This document shows positions 1 to 5,231 of a DNA stretch of 5,231 nt, one piece after another. Source of the DNA: Chloroflexota bacterium (GTDB taxonomy: Bacteria; Chloroflexota; Dehalococcoidia; Lucifugimonadales; Australimonadaceae); NCBI GenBank assembly GCA_026713505.1, contig JAPOOH010000407.1:1-5231 (forward strand). The letters run 5' to 3'. The translations under genes and the position numbers were made by a program. The notes under the pieces were generated by a model. The model was not told the DNA's origin. It saw nothing but the letters and a program-made list of their open reading frames with translations, and made no database searches. The first letter of the stretch is position 1; every line of letters begins with the position of its first letter.

Positions 1-762
1 GAGGGAAGCATCTTCTCCATCCCCCTCAACACCTGGCACGAGCTCTACAACGCCAGCGGCGAGCAACCCGTCCGACTCTACGCAATGTTCACCGCACCCA
101 TGGTCTTCAACATCTACGGTAACGAGGAGTTCATCTTCAACTCCGAAGCAACCTTCCCGGACCGGTTCGATCCCTACGACGAGACCTACTTCAGCGGCAA
201 GTCCGTAAAGCTGAAGGAGCGCCTCACCAAGACCAACTTCGTCGCCAATGTCCGAACCATGAGCCTGGATAACCACGGTACTCGTGGGCCTGGCACCAAC
301 ATGCACGCGATCATGGCCAATGGTCACTTCATCACCCACGTGTCGGAGTTCCCAGGCCAGACCTACAAGAAGGCCCACACCGCCGGCGGCGGTGTACGCG
401 TCAAGTCCGGCCTCACCTCTGAGGTTGCCTACCTTTTCCTGAATGGCGAGGGGTACGACCTGCAATGGGGCTTCGGGGTTCAGCCTGCTCCCGGGGTCCC
501 CTTTGAGCGGATGGACTACAGGGCTGGCACGCTGCTGACTCCCGGTGACGGCTACCACCAGCACTTTAATGCGACCCCGGACCCCATTCGCTACTTGGTG
601 CTCCGCTTCGGCAACCCGTTCCTCACCGGCAGCGGGGGGCGCGAGCCTAGCCAGATCGAGTTCAATGACGAGGACCCCGCGGTCTGGCAACTCTTCGTTG
701 ACGAGCTGGCCAAGCGCGATCTCGAACCCCGGATGGACGAGTACAAGAAGCACGCGGAATGA
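1..762 (+). CDS. Bicupin protein, 5'-truncated by window edge (upstream copy)
   Basis: The reading frame is open from the first base, so the gene starts before the window; the first Met at base 85 is internal. The visible 253 residues match residues 119-371 of the complete neighbouring gene at about 91% amino-acid identity (22 differences) with no gaps, so roughly 118 N-terminal residues lie outside. What remains is the second motif of the N-terminal cupin (IPLNTWHELYN), the linker, and the whole C-terminal cupin with its PGDGYHQHFN motif. Cupins of this type are usually metal-dependent oxygenases, isomerases or hydrolases; the reaction here is unknown. The stop at 760-762 is followed after 36 nt by the second copy, so the two are probably co-transcribed. 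Differences from copy 2 cluster at bases 262-306 (residues SLDNHGT versus ALDDFSF) and in the last 160 bases. It appears intact as far as seen, not a pseudogene. Confidence 0.93.
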   Translation, partial: EGSIFSIPLNTWHELYNASGEQPVRLYAMFTAPMVFNIYGNEEFIFNSEATFPDRFDPYDETYFSGKSVKLKERLTKTNFVANVRTMSLDNHGTRGPGTNMHAIMANGHFITHVSEFPGQTYKKAHTAGGGVRVKSGLTSEVAYLFLNGEGYDLQWGFGVQPAPGVPFERMDYRAGTLLTPGDGYHQHFNATPDPIRYLVLRFGNPFLTGSGGREPSQIEFNDEDPAVWQLFVDELAKRDLEPRMDEYKKHAE

Positions 763-783
763 GTACAGCCGTTGGACAAAGGG

Positions 784-789
784 AAGGAG
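784..789 (+). promoter_or_regulatory. Shine-Dalgarno site of second cupin gene
   Basis: AAGGAG lies 9 nt before the ATG at 799 and supports that start. It sits inside the 36-nt gap between the two cupin genes, where no promoter is evident. Confidence 0.75.
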
Positions 790-798
790 CGCTGAGCT

Positions 799-1914
799 AT
801 GGTGCAACAAGCTGACCCGGCGCGGAGCAACACCGCATTCGAAAACTGGGTGCTGAAGGAAGGACTCTCCATCACCCAGCAACAGATGGTCGAGGACGTC
901 TATACCGCCAGGCTCGAACCCTGGGAGCGTACGGGCGTCGATGCCCCCCTCCTCGACCTTACCGCCAACCCTCCCCAGGACGGCTCCCTCCTCGTCAACC
1001 AGGGTACCTCCCGGTACCTCTGCGAGATTCCACCCGGCGGCACCTACAGGGCCGAACGCCATATGTACGAGGAGATCTTCTACGTCCTCTCCGGACGCGG
1101 CGCTACTACCGTCTGGTACGAAGGCTCCCCCAGGCAGACCTTCGAATGGACTGAGGGAAGCATCTTCTCCATCCCCCTCAACACCTGGCACGAGCTCTAC
1201 AACGCCAGCGGCGAGCAACCCGTCCGACTCTACGCAATGTTCACCGCACCCATGGTCTTCAACATCTACGGCAACGAGAAATTCATCTTCAACTCCGAAG
1301 CAACCTTCCCGGACCGGTTCGACCCCTACGACGAGACCTACTTCAACGGCAAGTCCGTAAAGCTGAAGGAGCGCCTCACCAAGACCAACTTCGTCGCCAA
1401 TGTCCGAACCATGGCACTCGACGACTTCAGCTTCCGCGGACCGGGGACCAACATGATGGCGATCATGGCCAACGGGCACTTCATCACCCACGTGTCTGAG
1501 TTTCCAGGCCAGACCTACAAGAAGGCCCACACCGCCGGCGGCGGCGTACGCGTCAAGTCCGGCCTCACTTCTGAGGTCGCCTACCTCTTCCTGAATGGCG
1601 AGGGGTACGACCTGCAATGGGGCTTCGAGGTTCAGCCTGCTCCCGGGGTCCCCTTTGAGCGGATGGACTACAAGGCCGGTACACTCCTGACACCCGGGGA
1701 CGGCTACCACCAGCACTTCAATGCGACCCCGGACCCCATCCGCTACCTAGTGCTGCGCTTCGGCAACCCGTTCCTTGTCGGCAGCGCCGGGCGCGAGCCT
1801 CCCCAGATCGAATTCGGCGACGAAGACCCCGCTGTCTGGGAAGTCTTTGTCGACGAATTGGCGAAGCGAGGTCTTGAACCCAGGATGGACGAGTTCAGAA
1901 AATCAGGTGCGTAG
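799..1914 (+). CDS. Bicupin domain protein, complete (371 aa)
   Basis: Two cupin barrels are visible. The N-terminal cupin spans about residues 70-155. Its motif 1 follows the pattern G80-X5-E86-X-H88-X3-E92-X6-G99, so the first His of the usual HxH is Glu. Its motif 2 is G120-X5-P126-X-N128-X2-H131-X3-N135. A likely metal site is therefore E86, H88, E92 and H131. The C-terminal cupin spans about 230-325. It has KKAHTAGGG (H244) in place of HxH, a short Gly-rich insertion, LNGEGY near 265-270, and a well-kept PGDGYHQHFN (H304, H306, N308). The architecture resembles gentisate 1,2-dioxygenase-like bicupins, but that substrate is not supported. No signal peptide or membrane segment is seen, so it is probably cytoplasmic. 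The ATG at 799 has a good ribosome binding site. It follows a near-identical copy and precedes two amidohydrolase genes on the same strand, suggesting a shared catabolic role. Confidence 0.93.
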   Translation: MVQQADPARSNTAFENWVLKEGLSITQQQMVEDVYTARLEPWERTGVDAPLLDLTANPPQDGSLLVNQGTSRYLCEIPPGGTYRAERHMYEEIFYVLSGRGATTVWYEGSPRQTFEWTEGSIFSIPLNTWHELYNASGEQPVRLYAMFTAPMVFNIYGNEKFIFNSEATFPDRFDPYDETYFNGKSVKLKERLTKTNFVANVRTMALDDFSFRGPGTNMMAIMANGHFITHVSEFPGQTYKKAHTAGGGVRVKSGLTSEVAYLFLNGEGYDLQWGFEVQPAPGVPFERMDYKAGTLLTPGDGYHQHFNATPDPIRYLVLRFGNPFLVGSAGREPPQIEFGDEDPAVWEVFVDELAKRGLEPRMDEFRKSGA

Positions 1915-2123
1915 CAGCCTGCGATGTCTCCTCTCGCCATTGGCTCATGGAGGGCTGGTAATGGGCAGCCGCCGTACCTACAATGACGCGTAAGCGCCTC
2001 GACGTGATGGCAGGATCGCTCGCGGCGGATGGTCGCTCCCGGCAGCGGCGTGGCCAGGCCACCAGGTACCGCGCAACGTTACGTCCCCGAGACTGATGCC
2101 CAGTTCACAGGAGGTACAGAGGT
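1915..2123 (+). other. Intergenic region between cupin and amidohydrolase genes (209 bp)
   Basis: No convincing gene, RNA or transposon remnant is seen. It contains a 13-bp perfect palindrome at 2050-2062 (GTGGCCAGGCCAC), too tight to form a good RNA hairpin but possible as an operator. No U-tract terminator follows the cupin stop codon and no clear -35/-10 pair was found. Whether the amidohydrolases have their own promoter or are read from the cupin transcript cannot be decided. At 209 bp this is the largest gap on the + strand side, so a separate promoter is plausible. Confidence 0.5.
2109..2115 (+). promoter_or_regulatory. Strong Shine-Dalgarno site of first amidohydrolase
   Basis: AGGAGGT lies 8 nt before the ATG at 2124. 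It is close to the full anti-Shine-Dalgarno complement and the strongest ribosome binding site in the window, fixing the start of this gene. Confidence 0.85.
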
Positions 2124-3275
2124 ATGGAGATCAAGCACGGCGTGATTAGTGCCGACTCCCATGGTGTGCTCGGGCCCGACGCGATGACCTCGCGCATGTC
2201 AGCAAAGAAGTGGGGCGATAAGATCCCTCACCTCGTTGAAGTTGAGGACGACGGCCGCATGGTTGAAAGGTGGTCTGTGTATGGCAAGGTCGGTTCGGGC
2301 AACGTTGCCAACTGCCCTGCCGTTATGGGTGAGCCCTTTCCGCACTTCCCCGAACGCTGGGAAGAAGTCCCGGAGAATGCCTATGTGCCCAGCGAACGCC
2401 TGAAGGCGCTGGACATCGATGGCGTGGACGCCGAGGTCCTCTTCCCCAATGCGCCTTACTTCAGTCTCTACAGCTTCGGCGACGTCGAGTTCGAGATGGA
2501 CGTCGCGCGGGCTTACAACGACGCGATGGCGGAATGGGCGCAGGAGAGCGACCGATACCTCCCGCTCGCCACCGTTCCGTTCCTGTGTGGACCGGAAGCG
2601 GCCGCCAGGGAGATCGAGCGCGCCGTCTCTGTTGGGAACCGCGGGGCAAACCTCATGGGAGAATTCCCTGCGCCCCTGCCCCATATCGGCGACCCGGCGT
2701 GGGACCCGGTATGGGCCATGTGCGAGTCCCTTGAAGTACCAGTCCACTTCCACGGCTCTTCGGGCGTTCGCGCAGGGGCGGCAGCCCGATCCTGGAAAGG
2801 CTACTCAGAGCGTCAGGCCCACTCTGCGTCTACCAGTTGCTCGGCAGTAACGCCTGCCCAGGTCATCCCCCACCTCATCTTCTCGGGCATCACGGAGCGC
2901 TTCCCGAAACTCAAGGTCGTCTTCGCGGAAGCTGGTATCGGCGGACTGAACTACAGCATCGCCGCCATGGACCACGAATGGGAGACACGCCACCTCTGGA
3001 CCGAGGGCATCGCCACTCGGCCAAGTGAGACTGTCCGCCGCCAGATGTTCGTGAACTTCTGGTTCGAGGTCGAAGGCATCAAGCTCCGCTACGACATTGG
3101 CGTCGACAACCTCATGTGGGAATCGGACTTCCCTCACGTCGCCTGCTACTACCCGAACTCCGCCGCATCCATCGAAAAGGTCCTTGGCGACATACCCGAG
3201 GACGAGCGCCGCAAGCTTCTCTACGAGAACGCGATCCGGATATACGGGATCAAGGCGGCAGTGCCCGTAGCCTAG
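2124..3275 (+). CDS. Amidohydrolase family protein (amidohydrolase_2, COG2159 type)
   Basis: A 383-residue TIM-barrel metalloenzyme of the family that includes ACMSD and gamma-resorcylate decarboxylase; members hydrolyse or non-oxidatively decarboxylate small carboxylated, often aromatic, substrates. Visible family signatures are ISADSH near the N-terminus (D11, H13, the D/E/H-x-H metal motif of strand 1), ERLKALDIDGVDAEVLFP at about 91-108, AYNDAMAEW at 130-138, VPVHFHG with H210 as the likely strand-5 ligand, FPKLKVVFAEAG with E269, and VDNLMWESDFPH with D335 as the strand-8 metal Asp and H338 after it. The length is normal for the family and no signal peptide is seen. It has a strong ribosome binding site and is followed after 9 nt by a second member of the family, so the two are almost certainly one operon. 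The true substrate is not predictable here; decarboxylase and hydrolase are both possible. Confidence 0.92.
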   Translation: MEIKHGVISADSHGVLGPDAMTSRMSAKKWGDKIPHLVEVEDDGRMVERWSVYGKVGSGNVANCPAVMGEPFPHFPERWEEVPENAYVPSERLKALDIDGVDAEVLFPNAPYFSLYSFGDVEFEMDVARAYNDAMAEWAQESDRYLPLATVPFLCGPEAAAREIERAVSVGNRGANLMGEFPAPLPHIGDPAWDPVWAMCESLEVPVHFHGSSGVRAGAAARSWKGYSERQAHSASTSCSAVTPAQVIPHLIFSGITERFPKLKVVFAEAGIGGLNYSIAAMDHEWETRHLWTEGIATRPSETVRRQMFVNFWFEVEGIKLRYDIGVDNLMWESDFPHVACYYPNSAASIEKVLGDIPEDERRKLLYENAIRIYGIKAAVPVA

Positions 3276-3279
3276 GAAG
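3273..3279 (+). promoter_or_regulatory. Shine-Dalgarno overlapping upstream stop codon
   Basis: TAGGAAG includes the TAG stop of the first amidohydrolase and places AGGAAG 5 nt before the ATG at 3285. The overlap suggests translational coupling of the two amidohydrolases. Confidence 0.6.
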
Positions 3280-3284
3280 CTGGA

Positions 3285-4412
3285 ATGACGGAAGTCACCC
3301 GGATCATCAGCATCGACGACCACGTCCAAGAGACACCGGACCTCTGGACCAGCCGCCTATCGAGCCGCTTCGGAAACCGCGCGCCTCGCCTCGTGAGCGA
3401 GGGCGGTCGGGACGTATGGGTCGTCGACGGCCAGGAACTGCTCGGCGGCAGGGTCTGTGCAGCGGGGGGGTTCCTCAGCGACCGCACCGCTCATCCCGAC
3501 AAGTGGGACGCGGTGCCCACCGCTGCCTACGCGCCGGCGGACAGACTCAAGGCGATGGACGCAGGCGGGATAGACCGCTCCATGTTGTTCCCCACCGTAG
3601 GGGGATTCGCTGGCGAGGCTTTCGGTACGCTCAATGACCCCGACCTCGAGCTCGCGTGCGTACAGGCCTACAACGACTGGCTCATCGAGGAATGGGCCGG
3701 CGCCAGCGAACGTTTCGTTCCTCAGTGCATGGTCCCGATCGGGCCGCCTGACGTCACTGTCGCTGAGATCGAGCGGGCCGTAGGGATGGGGCACCGTGGG
3801 GTTATCTTCCCTTCGATGCCCATGCTGCTCCGCGATGCCCCGCACCTTGCAGACCATGACTACGATCCAGTGTGGGACGTGTGTGAGAAGCTGGACGTTC
3901 CGGTCTGCATGCACTCGGGAGCAACACCTCGCCTGCACTACGCGGGCTACTCCGGGCTGCCTCCAACGCTCCTGGAAGCCATCGAAGCAGTCGAAAAGCC
4001 GGTCTCCAGCGTGTTCATCATGTCGGTGCTCTCGTTCTCAAAACTGTTGCTTCGCCATCCACGACTCAGAGTCGTGCTCGCGGAGAGCGCACTCAGCTGG
4101 GGCCTTCTGGCCCTGGAGTGGGCTGATCATCAATTCGAGCACGACGGCCTTCCTAACGAAGGGTACGACCTCAAGCCCTCAGAGATGTTCCGGCGTCAGT
4201 GCTACTTCAGCACCTGGTTCGACACCGTCGCGCCGTTCACGCCGTTCGTTGGCGTTGACAACATCATGTGGAGTGCGAACCTGCCCTTGCCGACAACTAC
4301 CTGGCCACGTATCCGTCACTCGATCGACCAGACCATGAGCGGTCTGAGTGACGAGGATCGGCGCAAGGTCCTGTCTGAAAACGCGGCCGCCCTCTATAAA
4401 CTGGACGACTGA
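3285..4412 (+). CDS. Amidohydrolase family protein with altered strand-8 metal motif
   Basis: A 375-residue paralogue of the preceding gene in the same COG2159 / ACMSD-like TIM-barrel family. It keeps ISIDDH (D11, H13), DRLKAMDAGGIDRSMLFPT at about 87-104, AYNDWLIEEW at 128-137, VPVCMHSG (H210), and HPRLRVVLAES with E267. In the strand-8 motif the neighbour reads WESDFPH; this protein reads WSANLPL (329-335), so the expected metal Asp is N332 (codon AAC at 4278-4280) and the expected His is L335. The frame around it is clean, and a TWP motif follows at 339-341, so this is not a frameshift. Either it belongs to a subfamily using Asn there, or it has weakened or altered catalysis, for example as a partner of the upstream protein. 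The gap to the upstream gene is 9 nt, indicating co-expression. Divergence from the neighbour is large, so the pair is an old duplication. Confidence 0.9.
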   Translation: MTEVTRIISIDDHVQETPDLWTSRLSSRFGNRAPRLVSEGGRDVWVVDGQELLGGRVCAAGGFLSDRTAHPDKWDAVPTAAYAPADRLKAMDAGGIDRSMLFPTVGGFAGEAFGTLNDPDLELACVQAYNDWLIEEWAGASERFVPQCMVPIGPPDVTVAEIERAVGMGHRGVIFPSMPMLLRDAPHLADHDYDPVWDVCEKLDVPVCMHSGATPRLHYAGYSGLPPTLLEAIEAVEKPVSSVFIMSVLSFSKLLLRHPRLRVVLAESALSWGLLALEWADHQFEHDGLPNEGYDLKPSEMFRRQCYFSTWFDTVAPFTPFVGVDNIMWSANLPLPTTTWPRIRHSIDQTMSGLSDEDRRKVLSENAAALYKLDD

Positions 4413-4484
4413 CTTCGTCAACCGACCCAGGGAACAGCCCGGTCTATCCCACGCCACGGCTTGGTTGGTAGCCCTCGCGGAATG
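4413..4484. other. Short convergent intergenic region
   Basis: These 72 bp lie between the ends of a + strand and a - strand gene, where a bidirectional terminator would be expected. Only weak hairpins are visible: GACC at 4424-4427 with GGTC at 4441-4444, enclosing GGG (4430-4432) and CCC (4438-4440); and GGCT at 4458-4461 with AGCC at 4470-4473. Neither has a U-tract, so termination may be Rho-dependent or lie further on. Confidence 0.4.
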
Positions 4485-4868
4485 CTAGGTCCCTTCTGGT
4501 AGCCGAACCCGCAACTCTTCGAAGAATCGCTCGATGCGCTGAGGAGCCAGCAACACGCGCCGCCGATTGTTCAGCCGCAGGAGCAGGCGTTTTCCGGCCA
4601 CAGGCAGCTCCACGACATCCAGTGACTGAATATCCGTCAGGCGTATCCTGGACCAGCGAAGGCCGATGTACCGGATCACCAGTGCGTCGGCGTACAGGTC
4701 ATACCGGCGGTGGCGCGTGAATATGAGATAGAGGACCAGAGCTGCGCCAACAACGAGCTGGACCTCGCTTTGGACAACCGCTCCCATTATCAGCAGCCCG
4801 ACGCCGAAGAAGCCGGTGAGCCGGTCGCGAGCAGTCAGCGCCCGTGATTCCGAATAGGCTGGAGTCAT
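4485..4868 (-). CDS. Small membrane protein with bacterial PH-like domain
   Basis: The 127-residue product has two hydrophobic segments, about residues 17-34 and 36-50, forming a membrane hairpin. A positively charged TRHRRYDLY stretch follows, then a compact beta-rich domain at about 55-123 (short alternating strands such as DALVIRY, RLLLRL, RRVLL) closed by an amphipathic helix IERFFEELRVRL. This two-TM plus PH-like layout is common among small bacterial PH-domain membrane proteins; their function is mostly unknown. An in-frame stop at 4881-4883 lies only four codons upstream, so the ATG at 4868-4866 is effectively the only start, yet the AGG before it directly abuts the start codon and no properly spaced Shine-Dalgarno is present. 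Translation may be inefficient or leaderless. It is convergent with the amidohydrolases and probably unrelated to them. Family assignment rests on layout, not on a distinctive motif. Confidence 0.8.
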   Translation of the reverse strand: MTPAYSESRALTARDRLTGFFGVGLLIMGAVVQSEVQLVVGAALVLYLIFTRHRRYDLYADALVIRYIGLRWSRIRLTDIQSLDVVELPVAGKRLLLRLNNRRRVLLAPQRIERFFEELRVRLPEGT

Positions 4869-4980
4869 CCTGCCGGGAGCTTACACAAAGAAACCCCTGG
4901 TCTTCCAGAAGCGTCCGCCTTGACTATGCCTCTTCCCCTCTGGACGTAGTTGCCCTTGCACGGGACATCCAACCTCGCAC

Positions 4981-5017
4981 GAAGAGACCTGCTGGAATGA
5001 GCGGGTCTCCTTCTTTT
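4981..5017 (+). terminator. Intrinsic terminator-like hairpin, + strand
   Basis: The left arm 4981-4993 (GAAGAGACCTGCT) pairs with 5000-5013 (AGCGGGTCTCCTTC) around a 6-nt loop GGAATG, giving 13 pairs with one G-U and one bulged C at 5010. TTTT at 5014-5017 follows directly. On the opposite strand the G-U becomes an A-C mismatch and no U-run follows, so the + strand is favoured. No + strand gene is known immediately upstream; the nearest ends at 4412. Confidence 0.55.
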
Positions 5018-5038
5018 CACGCTTGTCCGGCATTGCAT

Positions 5039-5067
5039 ACGGCCCTCCCCAGGGCGGGGAGGACCGT
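5039..5067 (-). terminator. Strong hairpin just after minus-strand gene
   Basis: Arms 5039-5050 and 5056-5067 enclose a 5-nt loop. Read on the minus strand all 12 positions pair, one as a G-U wobble; on the + strand that pair is a C-A mismatch. It begins 24 nt after the stop codon of the minus-strand gene. No U-tract follows on the minus strand, so it may be a transcript-stabilising or Rho-assisted 3' end rather than a classic intrinsic terminator. Confidence 0.5.
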
Positions 5068-5091
5068 CGCATACTCTCTATTCCCTATCCA

Positions 5092-5231
5092 TCACTCGTC
5101 AAGCCAGATGTACGGCAACCCGTGGCCCAGGTAGTCCACGTACGCTCCGTTTCCGATGTGGTCGAATCCCTCCACGTGCGCGCCCCACGCGAAGAACCGC
5201 GTGAACTGCTTGCCCATGTACTTGTTCGCCA
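5092..5231 (-). CDS. C-terminal end of a protein, possibly a transporter solute-binding protein
   Basis: Only the last 45 codons and the TGA stop (5094-5092) are in the window; the frame stays open to the window edge and the gene continues beyond it. The translation runs from ANKYMGKQFTRFF to a Trp-rich end, LPYIWLDE. A C-terminus of the type vWLDe/k is frequent in family 5 (peptide/nickel-type) extracellular solute-binding proteins of ABC transporters, which is the basis for this tentative call; it is too short to be sure. Support for its being real coding comes from the ordinary amino-acid composition, the GC-rich third codon positions and the strong hairpin placed just after the stop. If correct, it would be a periplasmic or lipid-anchored uptake protein next to the catabolic locus but on the opposite strand. 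Confidence 0.55.
   Translation of the reverse strand, partial: ANKYMGKQFTRFFAWGAHVEGFDHIGNGAYVDYLGHGLPYIWLDE

Larger units (their letters stand above)
1..1914 (+). repeat. Tandem gene duplication, repeat unit offset 1152 bp
   Basis: Bases 1-762 align base for base with 1153-1914 with no indel. Hand count gives about 83 mismatches (about 89% identity). Identity is about 98% over bases 1-261 (5 mismatches), drops to 20 mismatches in the 45 bases 262-306, recovers to 5 mismatches in 361-480, and falls to 38 mismatches in 601-762. Similarity stops at the stop codons: the sequences after 762 and after 1914 are unrelated, so the recognisable duplicated unit ends with the coding region. Confidence 0.92.
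4869..5091. other. Intergenic region between two minus-strand genes (223 bp)
   Basis: This gap holds two strong hairpins, annotated separately, and no supportable gene. Open frames crossing it on both strands (about 60-96 codons) have no ribosome binding site and no recognisable protein features. No convincing promoter for the small membrane protein was seen on the minus strand; on the + strand a TTGACT at 4920-4925 lacks a good -10 partner. Confidence 0.55.

Noticed and set aside
1940..1964. Possible promoter (TTGGCT ... TAATGG) after the second cupin gene
   Set aside because: The spacer is only 13 bp and the -10 match is poor.
2199..2753. 184-codon open frame on the minus strand inside the first amidohydrolase
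   Set aside because: It lies wholly antisense to a gene with clear family motifs and has no recognisable protein features of its own; long antisense frames are common in GC-rich coding DNA.
2805..3329. 174-codon minus-strand open frame across the amidohydrolase junction
   Set aside because: Antisense shadow of two well-supported genes, with Val- and Asp-rich composition typical of reversed GC-rich codons.
3116..3637. 173-codon + strand open frame bridging the two amidohydrolases
   Set aside because: An out-of-frame, Arg/Gly/Pro-rich product; both overlapping frames carry conserved family motifs instead.
3357..3938. 193-codon minus-strand open frame inside the second amidohydrolase
   Set aside because: Antisense shadow, with no motif and no credible ribosome binding site.
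4920..4951. Possible + strand promoter (TTGACT) upstream of the terminator-like hairpin, giving a small RNA
   Set aside because: No acceptable -10 element at 16-18 bp spacing; the bases there (GACGTA) match the consensus poorly.
5035..5074. GCATAC repeated on both sides of the minus-strand hairpin, resembling a target-site duplication
   Set aside because: Only 6 bp, with nothing but a 28-bp hairpin segment between; no transposase or longer terminal repeats. Best treated as chance.
4844..5134. 96-codon + strand open frame over the right-hand gap
   Set aside because: It overlaps two minus-strand genes and two hairpins, and has no ribosome binding site or protein features.

Overview
The window is about 5.2 kb of moderately high-GC bacterial DNA. 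It is densely coding, with Shine-Dalgarno sites of the AGGAGG type. Nothing in it fixes the taxon. The pairing of tandem cupins with COG2159-type amidohydrolases fits environmental bacteria with expanded catabolic gene sets, such as uncultivated Chloroflexota or other soil and marine lineages, but this is only a weak guess.

Left part (1-1914, + strand): two tandem copies of a bicupin protein gene. The first is cut by the window edge and keeps its last 253 residues. The second is complete at 371 aa. The two align without any indel over 762 bp, from window base 1 to the stop codons. They are about 89% identical, but unevenly: 5 differences in the first 261 bp and about 78 in the remaining 501 bp. 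This mosaic pattern suggests recombination or gene conversion between them.

Middle (2124-4412, + strand): two adjacent metal-dependent amidohydrolase family proteins (amidohydrolase_2 / ACMSD-like TIM barrels), 9 bp apart and probably translationally coupled. They are old paralogues, not recent duplicates. The first has the expected D-x-H, His, Glu and Asp positions. The second has Asn where the metal-ligand Asp is expected and a Leu where the following His usually lies.

Right part (4485-5231, - strand): a small two-transmembrane protein with a bacterial PH-like domain, then a 223-bp gap with two strong hairpins of opposite preferred strand, then the last 45 codons of another minus-strand gene, tentatively the C-terminus of a transporter solute-binding protein.

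The four + strand genes look like one catabolic locus: non-haem metal cupins plus TIM-barrel hydrolases or decarboxylases, the combination expected for ring opening, hydrolysis or decarboxylation of an aromatic or other carboxylated substrate. The substrate cannot be read from the sequence. No RNA genes, CRISPR arrays, insertion sequences or phage genes were seen.
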